Notes: generated by a model not told the origin, from the letters alone. A stretch of 64,000 nucleotides of DNA from Fusibacter sp. 3D3 (GCF_001748365.1 NZ_BDHH01000019.1:61-64060), one strand, 5' to 3'. Shown: positions 15,457 through 25,054, counted from the stretch's first letter. Translations and numbers: made by a program.

Positions 15457-16041
15457 ATGAAGGCTATTCGCTCAAAAATCGTTGTAGCTGAACAAAACAC
15501 TACTGTGAGGACTCAAATTTGTACATGGCTGATGCAAGAAGGATATGCGGTCTTTGAAGCTAAAGATCCATATAAAGTGCTTCGTTTAGCACGTCAAGTC
15601 CTGCCTGACCTGATTTTGCTAGATGTTGCACTAAGGGGGATTAATACAAAACAAATGATTCATATCATCGAGGTCGATCATTTATCAAAAGTTATACCCA
15701 TGACGGATTCTGTAAATGATGATTTTAAACACCTACTTTCTCAAACCATACTCGGTGGATATATGAAAAAACCTTTGGATCGAAATCACTTTTTAACTGT
15801 AATCGCGACTGCCTTATCGCAAATTAGGGAAGAAAAGAAAGTTTTGGCTATTCAAGAGCGGGAAAAAAAGGATATGCCAAAAGAAGATGTGATTCAAAGT
15901 GCAAAAAAAATACTCATGGAAAAATGGCAGCTCAATGAAGAGCAAGCTTATAACTACATGAGGAAAAAAAGCATGGATCATTCTGTGAAAATGGATGCCA
16001 TTGCAAAAGCTGTTCTCAAGAAATACTCAGAAAAGTCCTGA
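15457..16041 (+). CDS. ANTAR-domain antitermination response regulator
   Basis: 194 residues: a receiver domain (about 5-120, LPDLILLDVALRG with the phospho-Asp about 53), a charged linker, and an ANTAR domain (about 143-190, AKKILMEKWQLNEEQAYNYM...AIAKAVL). ANTAR proteins bind paired RNA hairpins and stop terminator formation. The gene follows glnA by six bases, and a strong leader terminator precedes amt, so autogenous control of the ammonium assimilation operon is the simple model. The receiver's usual Lys is present in GYMKKPLD. The likely partner kinase is encoded at 10715-12508. Confidence 0.9.
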   Translation: MKAIRSKIVVAEQNTTVRTQICTWLMQEGYAVFEAKDPYKVLRLARQVLPDLILLDVALRGINTKQMIHIIEVDHLSKVIPMTDSVNDDFKHLLSQTILGGYMKKPLDRNHFLTVIATALSQIREEKKVLAIQEREKKDMPKEDVIQSAKKILMEKWQLNEEQAYNYMRKKSMDHSVKMDAIAKAVLKKYSEKS

Positions 16042-16204
16042 CATCCTTACTGAGTGTGACTTAAGACGGTTCAAATTAACTGAAACTCATAACTCATAAC
16101 TTGATACACTTGATATAATAAAACCTCAAAATAGATACAACTGAAATTCAAACTCTTCAAAGAGATGGAAACATCTTACTCCTTAAATTATATATTATAA
16201 ATGA

Positions 16205-16257
16205 AAACATTCTAAGATCAGAACCCTGACACCCTGATTTTAGGATGTTTTTTTTAT
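16205..16257 (+). terminator. Terminator after the glnA-ANTAR operon
   Basis: AACATTCTAAGATCAG pairs with CTGATTTTAGGATGTT, then a run of eight T. It lies 160 bases after the ANTAR stop. Two small hairpins, CTCTT/AAGAG and AGATG/CATCT, precede it (16156-16181). The intervening bases could also be a short leader, as TTGATA and TATAAT-like boxes occur near 16101-16121. Confidence 0.85.
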
Positions 16258-16282
16258 AATCTTAAATACTTTGATTTAGGGA

Positions 16283-16314
16283 TTGACTCTCCAGCGCAGT
16301 GGAGGGTATAAACT
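16283..16314 (+). promoter_or_regulatory. MerR-type promoter with operator dyad in its spacer
   Basis: TTGACT (16283-16288) and an AT-rich -10 (TATAAACT, 16307-16314) are separated by 18-20 bases. The spacer contains the dyad CTCCA/TGGAG (16289-16304). Overlong spacers with a centred dyad are the hallmark of MerR-controlled promoters, and a MerR gene lies second in this operon. Confidence 0.82.
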
Positions 16315-16374
16315 ATACATAAGCGGAGATAAAAAAAGAATGAATAGAACAGGAGAAATGGAGGTTGGAACATA

Positions 16375-17412
16375 ATGAAAATCATTGATCGCTTTAAAAC
16401 ATTAGGAGGACATCACTGTATTACAAATTCCTTAAAACAAATTTTTACTTATTATGGTTGTCCTTTATCTGAAGAAATGATATTTGGGATTGGCTCAGGT
16501 CTTGGATTTGCATATGTAAATTTGGCAAATGCGCCAATGATATCGGGTCGGATAAAACCGTTTGAATTTGAAGAAAATATTGCTAAAGCACTCAGAATTG
16601 GTATAAAAATAAAAAGCGCTAAAAATGTGGCTATCGCTATGGAAAAAGTGAAGCAAAATATAGATCATAATAGACCTGTAATGCTCTATGTGGATATGGT
16701 GTATTTGAAATATATGAATCTTGATGAAAACAGTCATTTTGGAGGACATTCAATCATAATATTTGGATATGATGATGAGAAAAGTGTTTTTTATGTTTCT
16801 GACAGGGATAATGAGGACTTTAAAATTAGTACGCCCAAAGGTGAGATCGGAGAAAACTATCATTTGGTGCCCTATGCTGAAATGAAAGAAGCCAGAAGCT
16901 CAAATTTTAGACCTTTTCCGCCAAACAATAATTGGATCGAATTTGATTTTTCAGAAATACAGGCAATAGGACCTGCCATTTTGAAAGCGTCTATAAAGAA
17001 AAATCTGAATGAAATGTTAAATCCACCTGCTCAATTGCTTGGTATAAATGGGATCAGAAAATTTGCAAAGGCACTAAAAAAATGGCATATATTTTCGTTA
17101 GAGCAGTTTAAACTTGCAGGATGTACAAATTATTATATGATAGATAAAGATGGGGGAACTGGTGGGGGTGCTTTTAGAATTATGTATGGGCATTTTTTAA
17201 TAGAAGCCTCTAAAGTAATATCAGAGCTTGAAAACCAGGGAGAGGCGTATATAGAGATTGGAACTCTGTGGGAAGCTATTGCAGTAAAAATGCTGCATAT
17301 TTATGAACATGGAGAAGTCAGTATCCTTGAAGAAATGTCAGAAGACATATTAAAAATTGCCAGCAGAGAAGAGCTGGTTATGCAAAATATTTTGTCGGAG
17401 TTGAAAGTATGA
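16375..17412 (+). CDS. BtrH N-terminal domain protein (papain-like fold, DUF4872 type)
   Basis: 345 residues, no signal peptide. The N-terminal part (GGHHCITNSLKQIFTYYG, Cys16) and a later His in HFGGHSIIIFGYDD match the BtrH_N family, whose founder transfers an acyl group in butirosin synthesis. The remainder resembles the DUF4872 region usually found behind it. The gene overlaps or abuts the MerR gene and is preceded by a MerR-type promoter, so its product may act on, or be induced by, the ligand that regulator senses. No biosynthetic cluster surrounds it, and the substrate is unknown. Confidence 0.75.
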   Translation: MKIIDRFKTLGGHHCITNSLKQIFTYYGCPLSEEMIFGIGSGLGFAYVNLANAPMISGRIKPFEFEENIAKALRIGIKIKSAKNVAIAMEKVKQNIDHNRPVMLYVDMVYLKYMNLDENSHFGGHSIIIFGYDDEKSVFYVSDRDNEDFKISTPKGEIGENYHLVPYAEMKEARSSNFRPFPPNNNWIEFDFSEIQAIGPAILKASIKKNLNEMLNPPAQLLGINGIRKFAKALKKWHIFSLEQFKLAGCTNYYMIDKDGGTGGGAFRIMYGHFLIEASKVISELENQGEAYIEIGTLWEAIAVKMLHIYEHGEVSILEEMSEDILKIASREELVMQNILSELKV

Positions 17413-17438
17413 ACTCATTTGTGACAAGGGGGGCTTTG

Positions 17439-18254
17439 ATGTATAGGATAGGAGAATTTTCAAAAATCACATTTTTATCCGTGAAAACGCTAAGATATTA
17501 TAATGAAATTGGTCTATTAATACCTGCAAAGATTGATGAGGATACAGGTTATCGATATTATGATGATGAAAATTTTCAAAAATCTATGGTGATTAAGACT
17601 TTAAGACGGTTTAATTTTTCGATACAAGAACTACTTGAAGTGGTTCCTAGGATCGATCACGCGGATGACTTAGCAGATTTTTTGCTTGAAAAACATGAAC
17701 AACTTGAAACTCAAGTCGCTATGATCAAAAAGGATCAAAGGGCGCTTATAAAAGAAGTGAATTACATGAAGGCGGTTAAATTTATGTCAAAATCATATGA
17801 AGTAGAACAGGTTGATATTGCAGAGGTAAAAGTAGCTTATTTAAGGTATAAGGGTCGTTATGAGGATTTGGGCATATACATCAGTCAATTGTATAAGGCT
17901 GTGGGAATGCATGCGGAGGGTGCCCCTTTTTCACTTTATTACGATGAAGATTACATGGAAGAGGGTGCCGATATTGAAGTGGCAGTTCCAGTTAAGAAAG
18001 CAGTCGAAAAGGGCGAAGTCAAAACGCGTACATTGCCAGCGATCAAGTGTGTAAAGTATGTCCATGTGGGTCCTTATGAACACATTTCGAACAGTTATAA
18101 AATCATCACAGATTATATAAAAGCGCATCATCTTGAAAGTTATACGCCAAGCAGAGAAATTTACTTAAAAGGTCCAGGTATGCTCATGAAAGGCAATCCT
18201 GAAAAGTATGAAACTGAAATTTTGATACCGATTAGGGCCTTTGATTCAAACTAA
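17439..18254 (+). CDS. MerR-family regulator with GyrI-like effector domain
   Basis: A 271-residue activator of the BmrR type: a winged-helix DNA-binding domain (MYRIGEFSKITFLSVKTLRYY...), a dimerisation helix, and a C-terminal GyrI-like drug-binding domain (about 115-270). I start at ATG 17439, where AAGGGGGG is correctly spaced; the upstream codon at 17409 overlaps the preceding gene. It almost certainly binds the dyad at 16289-16304, controlling itself and the BtrH_N gene. Effector domains of this class bind hydrophobic or cationic small molecules. Confidence 0.9.
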   Translation: MYRIGEFSKITFLSVKTLRYYNEIGLLIPAKIDEDTGYRYYDDENFQKSMVIKTLRRFNFSIQELLEVVPRIDHADDLADFLLEKHEQLETQVAMIKKDQRALIKEVNYMKAVKFMSKSYEVEQVDIAEVKVAYLRYKGRYEDLGIYISQLYKAVGMHAEGAPFSLYYDEDYMEEGADIEVAVPVKKAVEKGEVKTRTLPAIKCVKYVHVGPYEHISNSYKIITDYIKAHHLESYTPSREIYLKGPGMLMKGNPEKYETEILIPIRAFDSN

Positions 18255-18309
18255 AATTTTGTTATGATCATATAAGAGCAAAAGATTATGAAACTGGGAG
18301 AGGTTAATG

Positions 18310-19233
18310 ATGATTATAGTAGCACAAGATGGAACTGGTGATTATAGCACGATTATGGGGGCGGTTGATTCTATATGCCCTATATCCAATGCGCTTAAAA
18401 ATGACGAAGCGCTTGAACCCATAACGATTTTTATAAAAAATGGCATCTATAAAGAGAAGATCGAAATCGTTGATAAAAATATCAACCTTATAGGTGAATC
18501 TAAAGCAAACACGCGGATTACATTTGATGATCATGCTTTTAAAATCATAGAAAATGAGGAACAGATGAAGACGTTTAGAAGTTATACTTTTTTTGTGAGC
18601 TCAGATTATTTTTCAGCTGAAAATATGATCATAGAAAATGCCTCTGGTCCAGGAGAACGCGTTGGACAAGCCATAGCGCTGTATGTGGATTGTAAAGTGG
18701 CGTATTTTAATAATTGTTGTCTCAAAGGGCATCAAGATACGCTGTTCATTGGGCCATTACCATCGGCTCCTAGGATTCCAAATTCTTTTACAGGTCCTAA
18801 AGAGCATTCGGAGCGTAAACCCACCTATTCTAGATTTACGGCATGTGAAATACAAGGCGATATTGATTTTATCTTTGGAAGTGGCAGGGCAGATTTTTAT
18901 CATTGCGATCTCATATCAAATGATAGAGGTGAGGAGATCAATGGCTATATCACAGCGGCTTCTACACCAGAATATGCGGCTGAGGGCTTTATCTTTTATA
19001 AGTGCAATTTGATCAGTACAGCCAAAGAAAATTCTGTTTTTTTAGGGCGGCCATGGCGGCCTTTTGCAAAGGTCAAGTTTATAGAGTGTCAAATGGGACC
19101 TCATATTCATAAACAAGGCTGGGATCTTTGGGGCAACTCAGAAAATGCAGAGACTGTAACCTTTGCAGAAATGCGCAATGAAGGCTTGGGTGCGCGTCGT
19201 GATGAGCGGCTTGAGTGTGTTTTAAAGCGTTAA
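18310..19233 (+). CDS. Pectinesterase (carbohydrate esterase family 8)
   Basis: A 307-residue parallel beta-helix esterase that removes methyl groups from pectin. Motifs are GQAIALYVD, HQDTLF, DFIFGSG (catalytic Asp) and LGRPWRP (catalytic Arg). There is no signal peptide, so it is predicted cytoplasmic, acting perhaps on imported methyl-oligogalacturonides. No pectate lyase or uronate transporter is adjacent. ATG 18310 gives better spacing from GGGAGAGG than ATG 18307. It probably has its own transcription unit, ending in the hairpin at 19254. Confidence 0.9.
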   Translation: MIIVAQDGTGDYSTIMGAVDSICPISNALKNDEALEPITIFIKNGIYKEKIEIVDKNINLIGESKANTRITFDDHAFKIIENEEQMKTFRSYTFFVSSDYFSAENMIIENASGPGERVGQAIALYVDCKVAYFNNCCLKGHQDTLFIGPLPSAPRIPNSFTGPKEHSERKPTYSRFTACEIQGDIDFIFGSGRADFYHCDLISNDRGEEINGYITAASTPEYAAEGFIFYKCNLISTAKENSVFLGRPWRPFAKVKFIECQMGPHIHKQGWDLWGNSENAETVTFAEMRNEGLGARRDERLECVLKR

Positions 19234-19253
19234 ATTGGGCTTATGGGCATAGT

Positions 19254-19300
19254 GATAACCTCGTATGATCTTGAATGTTTCAAGGATTATGCGAGGTTAT
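19254..19300 (+). terminator. Hairpin after the pectinesterase gene
   Basis: ATAACCTCG...GATCTTG pairs with CAAGGATT...CGAGGTTAT, followed by an AT-rich rather than pure-T tail. Confidence 0.65.
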
Positions 19301-19415
19301 TTAATTAATCCTAAATAAGCGGAACAATAAACTTACATAGTCTTTACATTGAGCTAATACTTTAACACTTCAAATAATCTATAATCCTTGTATAACGTAT
19401 ACAAAGGAGATCTAT

Positions 19416-22082
19416 ATGAATTTACGGAAAAGGATTGCAGTATTGTGCTTAGTTTTAATGGTAGCATTGAGCACATTTGGGGTGAACGACATTGTGATGG
19501 CAACAGATGACAGTAGTATATTTATAGAGAAAGATAAAGAATGGAAATATCTTGATAATGGGATAGATCTAGGAACGACATGGCGAGAAGTTGATTTTGA
19601 TGATTCAACGTGGAAAGTGGGAAAAGCACCACTGGGTTATGGCGATGATTTTTCGGAAACAGATCCGACCTTACCTCTTGCAACAAAAGTGAGTTTTGGA
19701 GATAAAGCAGAAGAAAAGTATATGACCACTTACCTTAGAGGGATTGCAGAGATTGATCAGATCGAAAAGTATTCTGCTGTTGAAGTCTATATACATGTAG
19801 ATGATTCAGCTGTGGTTTATGTGAATGGGATCGAAGCTTTTAGACGTGGTATAGATGAAACTGAAAAAGTGGTATACAGTACAACTGGTAAATTTAAGCC
19901 TAAAGAAGAAATCTTGACAATACCGATTTCTGCTTTTAAAAAAGGTCAGAATTCAGTTGCAGTTGAAGTTCATCAAGATGGTGGAGACAGTTCAGACCTC
20001 TGGTTTGAAATGTCTATGAAAGGTGTTCAGGCTGATAAAACGATATTAGAGAAAGATGCAGAATGGCTGTACTTAGATAACGGTAAAGATTTAGGTAAAG
20101 ATTGGACTGTGGAAGGCTATGATGAATCTTCTTGGAAAACAGGGAAATCGCCTTTTGGCTATGGCGATGATTTTTCGGAAACAGATCCAACATTACCTCT
20201 TGCAACGCAAGTGGGATATGGTACTGATGCAGAAAATAAGCATATGACGACTTACTTTAGAAAAACAATAGATGTAGGTGTAATCTCGGGTTATTCTGCT
20301 CTTGAAACTTACATTCACGTAGATGACGGTGCTGTGGTCTATGTAAATGGAAAAGAACTGTTTCGAAAGGGAATAGATGAAAATGTAGCTGTTGAATACG
20401 GCACAAAAGCAAAGTTTAAACCCAAGGAAGAAACTTTAAAAATACCTGTTTCTGCATTAAAAGATGGCAAAAATACCATAGCGGTTGAAGTCCATCAAGA
20501 TGGTGGTGATAGTTCAGATCTTTGGTTTGAAATGTCAATAAAAGCTTTATCAGGTGCTTCTGCAAGTGAGAAAGAAATCGTTGTACCTGATCCCAATGCT
20601 GTTAAAGGGGAGGTTCAAAAAGTTACGGTGACGTTTTTGGGGGATACAACATCTGCAAAAGGGTTTACATGGTATACGACTTTAGCCTCTGCAAATAGTG
20701 ATGTGCAAGTCGTAGAGCAAACAAGTGGACAGCCAGATTTTCAAAAAGCATTAAAATTCAAAGGGGATTACACCGTTTCTACACATGCGCCTAATTTTCC
20801 ATTGGAAGTTGTTCATAAGGCAAACGTAACGGGTCTTAAAGCAAGCACAACTTACGCTTATAGAGTTGGCGACGAATCCCTTAATTTGTGGAGTGATATT
20901 GGCACTTTTGAGACCGCTGCATCAACAGGTTCTTTTACATTTATCGATATTGCGGATACTCAGGCAAAATCTGAAGATGAGAGTATTCTATCTGGCGAAA
21001 CGATTAAAAAGGCATTTGAAACGGTTAAAGATGCAAAATTCATTGCGATCAATGGTGACATTGTAGATACTGGATTAAATGAAGTGCAGTGGGATAATAT
21101 TTTTAAGTATACAAAAGATAGTTTTATGAATACGACAATCTTACCTGTGGCAGGAAACCATGAAGAACAAAAAAATTCTTTTATTGAACATTTTAATGTC
21201 CCATCGCCTATTGGAGCTTCAACAGAAACCGGTGCTTATTATTCTGTAGATTATGCAGGGACTCATTTCATCATCTTGAACACAAATGAAGATTCAAAAG
21301 AATTTGCAGATTTGACCCCCTCACAAGTAGACTGGTTAAAATTGGACGCTAAAGCGGCGAAAGCAGCTGGTGCTAAGTGGATTATTTTAATTATGCACAA
21401 AGGACCATATACCACATCAAACCATGCTTCTGATGATGACATCATGGACGAAAACGGTGTGAGGACGTTAATTGCACCACTTCTTGCAGAATTAGACGTT
21501 GACTTTGTGTTGCAAGGGCATGATCATATTTATGCGCGAACATTGCCAATCGCCGATGGCAAGGCTGTCACATCAACCGTGAGCAAAAGAAGTTTAAATG
21601 GGAAGACAATCGATTATTACAATCAACCTGATGGTACGATCTATATGATTCCAGCAACGGCGGGACCTAAAGTTTATTATAAAAACAAAGAGTTGGATTC
21701 AACTTATTACGATTTATTTGCATTGGCAGATGAAAATCATGCAGCGACATATGGACCCGATGCAAGTGATTCGAGTAGACCAGTGCGTGGTCAAATTCAA
21801 AACTTTGTGGGCATAACGGTAGATGCTGATCAATTGACAGCAGTTGTCTATGAAATTGATCAAAGTAAAAATGAAGGCAAGCCTTATATTGTAGATCAAT
21901 TTGGGATTTCTAAGGCATCTGTGACAAGTCAAACAACATATACAGTTGTGCCAGGAGATGCACTGTGGAAAATTGCCAAGAGATATGGCACAACAGTTGA
22001 AGCTCTTTTTAAAGCCAATATGGATCGCGTTAAAAATCCTAACCTAATTCAAGTAGGACAGAGTCTTGTGCTGCCAAACTAA
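19416..22082 (+). CDS. Secreted metallophosphatase with duplicated N-terminal modules and C-terminal LysM
   Basis: 888 residues. A signal peptide (1-29) is followed by two homologous beta-rich modules (about 35-200 and 208-375). A fibronectin-like purple-acid-phosphatase N-domain (about 400-495) precedes a calcineurin-like phosphoesterase domain (about 505-725). That domain carries the metal motifs DIADTQ, NGDIVDTG, GNHEE and GHDHIY. A LysM domain at the end (about 840-888, YTVVPGDALWKIAKRYGTT) should hold it on peptidoglycan. The two N-modules share the stretch GYGDDFSETDPTLPLAT, and the DNA is nearly identical there (19638 and 20160, 522 bases apart), indicating recent duplication. It likely scavenges phosphate outside the cell; the substrate is unknown. 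Confidence 0.88.
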   Translation: MNLRKRIAVLCLVLMVALSTFGVNDIVMATDDSSIFIEKDKEWKYLDNGIDLGTTWREVDFDDSTWKVGKAPLGYGDDFSETDPTLPLATKVSFGDKAEEKYMTTYLRGIAEIDQIEKYSAVEVYIHVDDSAVVYVNGIEAFRRGIDETEKVVYSTTGKFKPKEEILTIPISAFKKGQNSVAVEVHQDGGDSSDLWFEMSMKGVQADKTILEKDAEWLYLDNGKDLGKDWTVEGYDESSWKTGKSPFGYGDDFSETDPTLPLATQVGYGTDAENKHMTTYFRKTIDVGVISGYSALETYIHVDDGAVVYVNGKELFRKGIDENVAVEYGTKAKFKPKEETLKIPVSALKDGKNTIAVEVHQDGGDSSDLWFEMSIKALSGASASEKEIVVPDPNAVKGEVQKVTVTFLGDTTSAKGFTWYTTLASANSDVQVVEQTSGQPDFQKALKFKGDYTVSTHAPNFPLEVVHKANVTGLKASTTYAYRVGDESLNLWSDIGTFETAASTGSFTFIDIADTQAKSEDESILSGETIKKAFETVKDAKFIAINGDIVDTGLNEVQWDNIFKYTKDSFMNTTILPVAGNHEEQKNSFIEHFNVPSPIGASTETGAYYSVDYAGTHFIILNTNEDSKEFADLTPSQVDWLKLDAKAAKAAGAKWIILIMHKGPYTTSNHASDDDIMDENGVRTLIAPLLAELDVDFVLQGHDHIYARTLPIADGKAVTSTVSKRSLNGKTIDYYNQPDGTIYMIPATAGPKVYYKNKELDSTYYDLFALADENHAATYGPDASDSSRPVRGQIQNFVGITVDADQLTAVVYEIDQSKNEGKPYIVDQFGISKASVTSQTTYTVVPGDALWKIAKRYGTTVEALFKANMDRVKNPNLIQVGQSLVLPN

Positions 22083-22112
22083 TTTATTGAAGCCAATTTA
22101 ACAAAAACACAA

Positions 22113-22176
22113 AAAACCTATCTATGATAACAAGAACTGTAAATCGTTCTGTGTTATAAAAGATAGGTTCTTTTTT
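22113..22176. terminator. Bidirectional terminator between convergent genes
   Basis: AACCTATCT..GATAACAAGAAC pairs with GTTCT..GTTATAAAAGATAGGTT, with A-run and T-run flanks. It serves the metallophosphatase gene and the SLH gene reading toward it. Confidence 0.88.
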
Positions 22177-24941
22177 TATTCTACGACATAAATAACGATT
22201 TCTGCGGATTCGGTTTTGGGGGATGGATTTTCTGGTGTGGCGTATGCGCCAATTGTGGCAGTCAATGTGACTTTACCTGGGCTTACCCCTTGAACAAATA
22301 CATATTTATCTGCAGTGACAATAAACCTTTCTGTGACGCCTAAAGAAGCAGAAGTATTGGTATAGCCAGATATAACAGTCCCAGAAATTTGGGCAATGGC
22401 CGTGTTGCTTATTCCCCAGCGTGGGTAGATATCATTAAACTCAGTGTTAGCTTCAGGGATGATTGCCGTGATCTGAACAAGTTCGCCAACGGATAAATAG
22501 AGCGGACCTTGCTTGTCAAGTTGTAATACGTGAGTACTGCCAGTATTAACCTGTGGAACGGGTGTCGCTAGATTATCTTTAAATTGCTCATAAGCATTAT
22601 ACATCATAATGATGGCCATCTCCTTGGTGACCTTGCCTTGTGGATCCAGAATATCGCCGTTTCCATTAATGATGCCATAGCTGTTTAAAATGCGTACGCT
22701 ATCTTTTGCCCATGAAGATATCGCATTGACATCCGCATATGACTTTTGAAAATTGACATTTGAATCATATTGTCTTCCCGAAGCATTTAATGCTTTGATA
22801 ATCATGACGCAAAGTTGTTCTCTTGTGATGGAATTGTGAGGACTAAACATTGTAGGTCCTGTTCCACTGATAATGCCTGCGTTGTAAGCTTTCACCACAT
22901 CTGGATTTTCAGTGTCTTCAAAGGGGTTATTCTGAACAGAGTGTTTTCCCCCAAGTTTGTCATACATTACAACAACTAATTCACCAAATTCTTCTCTTGT
23001 GGTGTAATCTTTAAAATCTGAAGTTGTCATTTTAGACGTTTCTAAACCACTTTGAATTGATTTTTGGATAAGTGCCATTGCCCATGAACTTGCTGATTGA
23101 ATCGCTGGTGTGACTGGCGATTTTGTTTCTTCAGGTTTAGGACTGTTTTGTGTTTCAAAAGGTTCTATATAGAGCGCGTAAATCTCCATGTAATTTTGAT
23201 CGTTTCCGTAGTTGTCTCCAAAGGTGAAATATAGGGCCTGTTTTTCTTGAATGGCTTGTTTTGCCACATCGGTTAATTCGCCGTTATGCTCATAAACTAA
23301 AGTGGCTTGATCCCTGCCGTAGTAATTGCCGGTCGTCATTTTAACATCATAAGTCGTATCCGTTAGTGTCATCACTTTGTAAAGCACGGTACCACTTGGA
23401 ACGACTTTGCTACCAAGCCAACTATGATGTGTGGTTACAGGTTCGCCGCTGGGTAGATTTTCAACGACAAGCCCCATATAACTGGCATAAGAATTTCCAT
23501 AGATTGCAAAGCTTCCGTATATTTTTGTATTTTTGAGATCAAACTGATCTACCGTTCGCACTGCATTGCCATCTCTTCTGCCGTCAACGATGCGCCCATT
23601 TGTAAAAGTGCCACCCTTTAATGTTAAAGTACCTTGCTCATTTGAAATAACGCCATCAAAATAAGGCATTTGTTTCATGGAATAGCCACTTAGAGTATAA
23701 GTTGTAGATGTCGGTGTTGGAGTAGGTGCTGGTGCTGGTGCTGGTGCTGGTGCTGGTGCTGGTGTCGGTACTGAGGGTACGTTTGGAGGCGCAATAAGGG
23801 GAGGATCTGGAGTATTATCAATACCGAGACTTACAAAGGGAACGCCGTTTAACTGAGCGTAACTTTCTGCAGTAGAAGTCGTATAACCATATAGTGTGAC
23901 TGGCGAGTTGTAGAAAGCATCGCCCATGCTGCCGCCACCAATCTTGTTATCGGAAAAAATCACTGCATTACTGTTTGAAATTGTGGCGCTTTTTAAACTA
24001 GAACAATTTGAAAATGACGAAATTCCAATTAATTCAACGCTTTCTGGAAATAATATATCGATCAGACGATCACACTGATAGAAAGCTGAATTATTGATCT
24101 GTGTAAGGCCTTCACCTAAATGTAATTCAGATAATTGATCACAGTCTTGAAAGGCCATATCTTCAATGATTTTCACATTGCCAGGAATCACAATTTTCGT
24201 CAGCCCATCACAGTTGTTAAATGCCCCTTTTTTAATGGTGGTCACATGGCTTGGAATATCGATGGTCTTTAGATTTTTGCAACCAGAAAAAGCGTTAGAA
24301 GAGATCATCGTAAGCCCTTTTCCCCATTGGAAATCAGCGAGGTTCGTACAGATGCTAAAGACAGAATCTCCCATGTCTGTAACACTATCTGGAATTGAAA
24401 TATGCTTTAATTGCTCGCATTGATAAAACGCTCTTGAGCCTATTTTTGAAATGTTATGACCTAATATGACACTTTCTAGATTACTGCAGTGCATGAACGC
24501 ATCCACACCGATGCTTGTAATCTCATCTGAAATAATAAGGCTTCTTAAATTGTCACAGTTGTAGAAAGCTTTGTCTCCAATAGTACTCACCTTAGCTCCA
24601 AAATGAATACTGCTTAGTCCTGACCCATAAAAGGCCATCTCATCAATGGTGGTAATTTGATCCCCCAAATGAATACTGTTTAGAGTTTGCTTTTTATGAA
24701 ATGGACTTGTTGCAATTCTATTGACGTGATACTGTTTTCCGTTGAAAGTAATTTGACTTGGAATTGTGATATCTTTCAGACTGCCATCGTATCCTGTAAC
24801 AGTTACTGTTTCTTGATCAGGATTTATGGTGTAACTCAGTGGACCTTCATTAAATGTGCCAGTGTTCGCATAGACGATAGAAGTAGAGATCATCATAAAG
24901 AGTAGAGCCATAGTGATTACTTTCATAAAATATGAATTCAA
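22176..24941 (-). CDS. S-layer-homology surface protein with BspA-type leucine-rich repeats
   Basis: 921 residues. A signal peptide is followed by a long array of LRR_5 repeats (about 55-350; repeated units such as CDQLSELHLGEGLTQINNSAFYQ), then an Ala-Pro linker (about 388-412) encoded by a GGTGCT microsatellite at 23722-23763. A beta-rich middle domain, three SLH modules (about 620-770) that bind secondary cell-wall polymer, and a Big2-like Ig domain at the end complete it. The best ribosome site (AAGGGAGG, 24951-24958) points to a TTG start at 24941; ATG 24926 is an alternative and keeps the signal peptide. Roles in adhesion are inferred from the LRR family. Confidence 0.88.
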   Translation of the reverse strand: MNSYFMKVITMALLFMMISTSIVYANTGTFNEGPLSYTINPDQETVTVTGYDGSLKDITIPSQITFNGKQYHVNRIATSPFHKKQTLNSIHLGDQITTIDEMAFYGSGLSSIHFGAKVSTIGDKAFYNCDNLRSLIISDEITSIGVDAFMHCSNLESVILGHNISKIGSRAFYQCEQLKHISIPDSVTDMGDSVFSICTNLADFQWGKGLTMISSNAFSGCKNLKTIDIPSHVTTIKKGAFNNCDGLTKIVIPGNVKIIEDMAFQDCDQLSELHLGEGLTQINNSAFYQCDRLIDILFPESVELIGISSFSNCSSLKSATISNSNAVIFSDNKIGGGSMGDAFYNSPVTLYGYTTSTAESYAQLNGVPFVSLGIDNTPDPPLIAPPNVPSVPTPAPAPAPAPAPAPTPTPTSTTYTLSGYSMKQMPYFDGVISNEQGTLTLKGGTFTNGRIVDGRRDGNAVRTVDQFDLKNTKIYGSFAIYGNSYASYMGLVVENLPSGEPVTTHHSWLGSKVVPSGTVLYKVMTLTDTTYDVKMTTGNYYGRDQATLVYEHNGELTDVAKQAIQEKQALYFTFGDNYGNDQNYMEIYALYIEPFETQNSPKPEETKSPVTPAIQSASSWAMALIQKSIQSGLETSKMTTSDFKDYTTREEFGELVVVMYDKLGGKHSVQNNPFEDTENPDVVKAYNAGIISGTGPTMFSPHNSITREQLCVMIIKALNASGRQYDSNVNFQKSYADVNAISSWAKDSVRILNSYGIINGNGDILDPQGKVTKEMAIIMMYNAYEQFKDNLATPVPQVNTGSTHVLQLDKQGPLYLSVGELVQITAIIPEANTEFNDIYPRWGISNTAIAQISGTVISGYTNTSASLGVTERFIVTADKYVFVQGVSPGKVTLTATIGAYATPENPSPKTESAEIVIYVVE

Positions 24942-25020
24942 AATTACATCCCTCCCTTGGATTTTGACTGTTGGACATGGTATTACCCCCTTTTATTTTA
25001 TTACATTCATGAAAGAAAAT

Positions 25021-25043
25021 AAATCACCCCTAAGGGGTGATTT
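25021..25043 (-). terminator. Terminator of the membrane LuxR gene
   Basis: AAATCACCCC/GGGGTGATTT with a TAA loop; on the minus strand the stem is followed by a T-rich tail. Confidence 0.8.
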
Positions 25044-25054
25044 AAGGTTTGAGC

